This document shows positions 62,944-64,000 of a stretch of 64,000 nucleotides of DNA, one piece after another. Each line of letters opens with the position of its first letter. Within the stretch, counting starts at the first letter, position 1. The DNA is from Vibrio zhugei (GTDB lineage: Bacteria; Pseudomonadota; Gammaproteobacteria; Enterobacterales; Vibrionaceae). Position numbers and translations under genes: made by a program. Under the pieces are notes generated by a model. That model made no database searches, was not told the DNA's origin, and was given only the letters and a program-made list of their open reading frames with translations. The stretch lies in NCBI RefSeq assembly GCF_003716875.1, contig NZ_CP033078.1, forward strand, positions 2,837,450 through 2,901,449, given 5' to 3'.

Positions 62944-63693
62944 TTATTTAGTAATATCGGTATCAAACCATTTTTTAGAAATTTTAGCGAGTGTGCCGTC
63001 ACCACGCATCGCTTCTAACGCTTGGTTGACTTCTTTTTGCAACTCTCGACCTTTCGCGTTTTTCATAAATGGCCAAGCATTTTCAATTTTCTCAAAAGGT
63101 GAGCCAGCAAGTTTCAATGGTAGCCCTGATTTACGAATCAGCTCGAGTGCCGATAGGCGATCCATGACAAATGCATCAGAGCGACCTAGGACGACATCTT
63201 GTTCAATACCCGAATCGTAAGTCTTGATATTAATCTTACCGTCTTTGTCGTGTTGGCGTAGTAACTGTTCGAAGTTCGACCCTAAATTGACAGCGACGGT
63301 TTTTCCTGCCAAATCTTGAATACCGTGAATGCTCTTATTACCTTTGTGTACGGTAATTTGTGCACCGTTGACCACATAAGGTTCTGAAAATAAGTACTTG
63401 TCCTGACGTGCTTTGGTCATCGTAATTTGATTAGAAATCGTATCAATACGACCCGTTTGCAGGAGACCAAATAAACCGGAAAAACTCGCCGTGACAAATT
63501 TGACATCGTAGTGATTGCGCTTACCAATCTCTTTCCACAAATCCACTTCGAAGCCTTGCAGTTTATCGTTCTTCATAAAGGTAAATGGAAAATAGCGTCC
63601 TGACATGCCGACTTTAACGACTTCGTTTGCGGCTTGTGCAGATGCAGCGGTAAACGCAAGCGCGGCAACGGCAATAGTTAACCAGCGTTTCAT
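62944..63693 (-). CDS. Polar amino acid ABC transporter substrate-binding protein
   Basis: A 249-residue periplasmic protein of the SBP_bac_3 family. Signal peptide MKRWLTIAVAALAFTAASAQA (cut near residue 21); mature part has VKVGMSGRYFPFTFMKNDKLQGFEVDLWKEIG and FVMDRLSALELI. It resembles cystine-binding TcyJ/FliY proteins, but the ligand is inferred only. It is first in the operon, 94 bp before the permease. Confidence 0.88.
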   Translation of the reverse strand: MKRWLTIAVAALAFTAASAQAANEVVKVGMSGRYFPFTFMKNDKLQGFEVDLWKEIGKRNHYDVKFVTASFSGLFGLLQTGRIDTISNQITMTKARQDKYLFSEPYVVNGAQITVHKGNKSIHGIQDLAGKTVAVNLGSNFEQLLRQHDKDGKINIKTYDSGIEQDVVLGRSDAFVMDRLSALELIRKSGLPLKLAGSPFEKIENAWPFMKNAKGRELQKEVNQALEAMRGDGTLAKISKKWFDTDITK

Positions 63694-64000
63694 ATACTTC
63701 TCCTCAGTGATTATGCTGTGATCTTAATCATGCTTTTCTTTTTAAAGAAATAACGAGATATTATTATTAATATCAAAAATAGAATAAAACATGGGGATAA
63801 GTCACTAAGAATTTACCCTAATGTGTACGATAGTGTGAGTAAGCGGGGGTTATCTCTGCGGATCCTAGGAAAAACTCCGTATATATTGTGTATAAGTAGG
63901 ATCTTATTCACATAGATTTTTGATCATTTACTGGCGATCTGAGTTATCAACAGGTAGAATTACCAGTCTTTATCGATCAATGATTAAGAGTGAGGGAAAC
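63694..64000. promoter_or_regulatory. Upstream region of the transporter operon and probably of dnaA
   Basis: No gene is visible in this 307-bp stretch. DnaA-box-like 9-mers lie at 63792-63800 (minus strand TTATCCCCA), 63887-63895 (minus strand TTATACACA), 63904-63912 (TTATTCACA) and 63944-63952 (TTATCAACA). Such clusters are typical of an autoregulated dnaA promoter, and dnaA is expected just to the right by comparison with V. cholerae. The promoter of the minus-strand amino acid transporter must lie here too. Confidence 0.6.

Overview
The window is a continuous piece of a gammaproteobacterial chromosome. Gene content and order point to Vibrionaceae, probably chromosome 1 of a Vibrio or close relative, around the replication origin. 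The clearest signs are the order rpmH-rnpA-yidD-yidC-mnmE-mioC-oriC-mnmG-rsmG-parA-parB-atpIBEFHAGDC-glmU, a three-gene amino-acid ABC transporter between rpmH and the end of the window (the dnaA-side layout known from Vibrio cholerae), an rrn operon with the spacer tRNAs Glu-Lys-Val-Ala, and a linked uspB/ftnA/uspA block. This is inference from sequence recalled from memory; no database was searched.

Left part (1-8.9 kb): pentose/furanose uptake. The end of araF, a complete araG and an araH broken by an IS30-family element (about 2819-3905) are followed by a complete ytfQ-ytfR-ytfT-yjfF furanose transporter. Then come ybaN, a gluconate locus (gntK and gntU divergent, with paired GntR operators between them, and convergent gntR), the flavoprotein yhiN, uspB, ftnA, uspA, a small Cys/Lys-rich protein, rsmJ, asnC, an unknown 93-residue protein, a Bcr/CflA-type exporter and an aminopeptidase P.

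Middle (21.4-28.3 kb): betI-betB-betA-choX-choW-choV, one apparent operon that imports choline and oxidises it to glycine betaine. Just downstream lie two parS centromere sites 79 bp apart, one at the centre of a 34-bp perfect palindrome, and then crcB. Between crcB and the rRNA operon (29.0-30.7 kb) is a loosely packed accessory segment. It holds one unrecognised gene next to the 3' end of a tRNA-Trp gene, followed by a damaged second copy of that tRNA.

Right part (30.7-64 kb): a complete rrn operon on the minus strand (16S, Glu, Lys, Val, Ala, 23S, 5S, Asp, damaged Trp, Trp) with two strong promoters, then hemG-trkH-yigZ, fadBA, glmU, the nine-gene ATP synthase operon, parAB, rsmG, mnmG, oriC, mioC, mnmE, yidC, yidD, rnpA, rpmH and the amino-acid transporter. 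The last 307 bp carry DnaA boxes and look like the upstream region of dnaA, which itself lies outside the window.

Most of the window is conserved core genome. The parts that deserve a second look are the IS-broken arabinose permease beside an intact furanose transporter, the parS cluster, the crcB-to-tRNA-Trp segment with its orphan gene and pseudo-tRNA, and two small unknown proteins. I found no CRISPR array, prophage, toxin-antitoxin pair or recognisable defence system.
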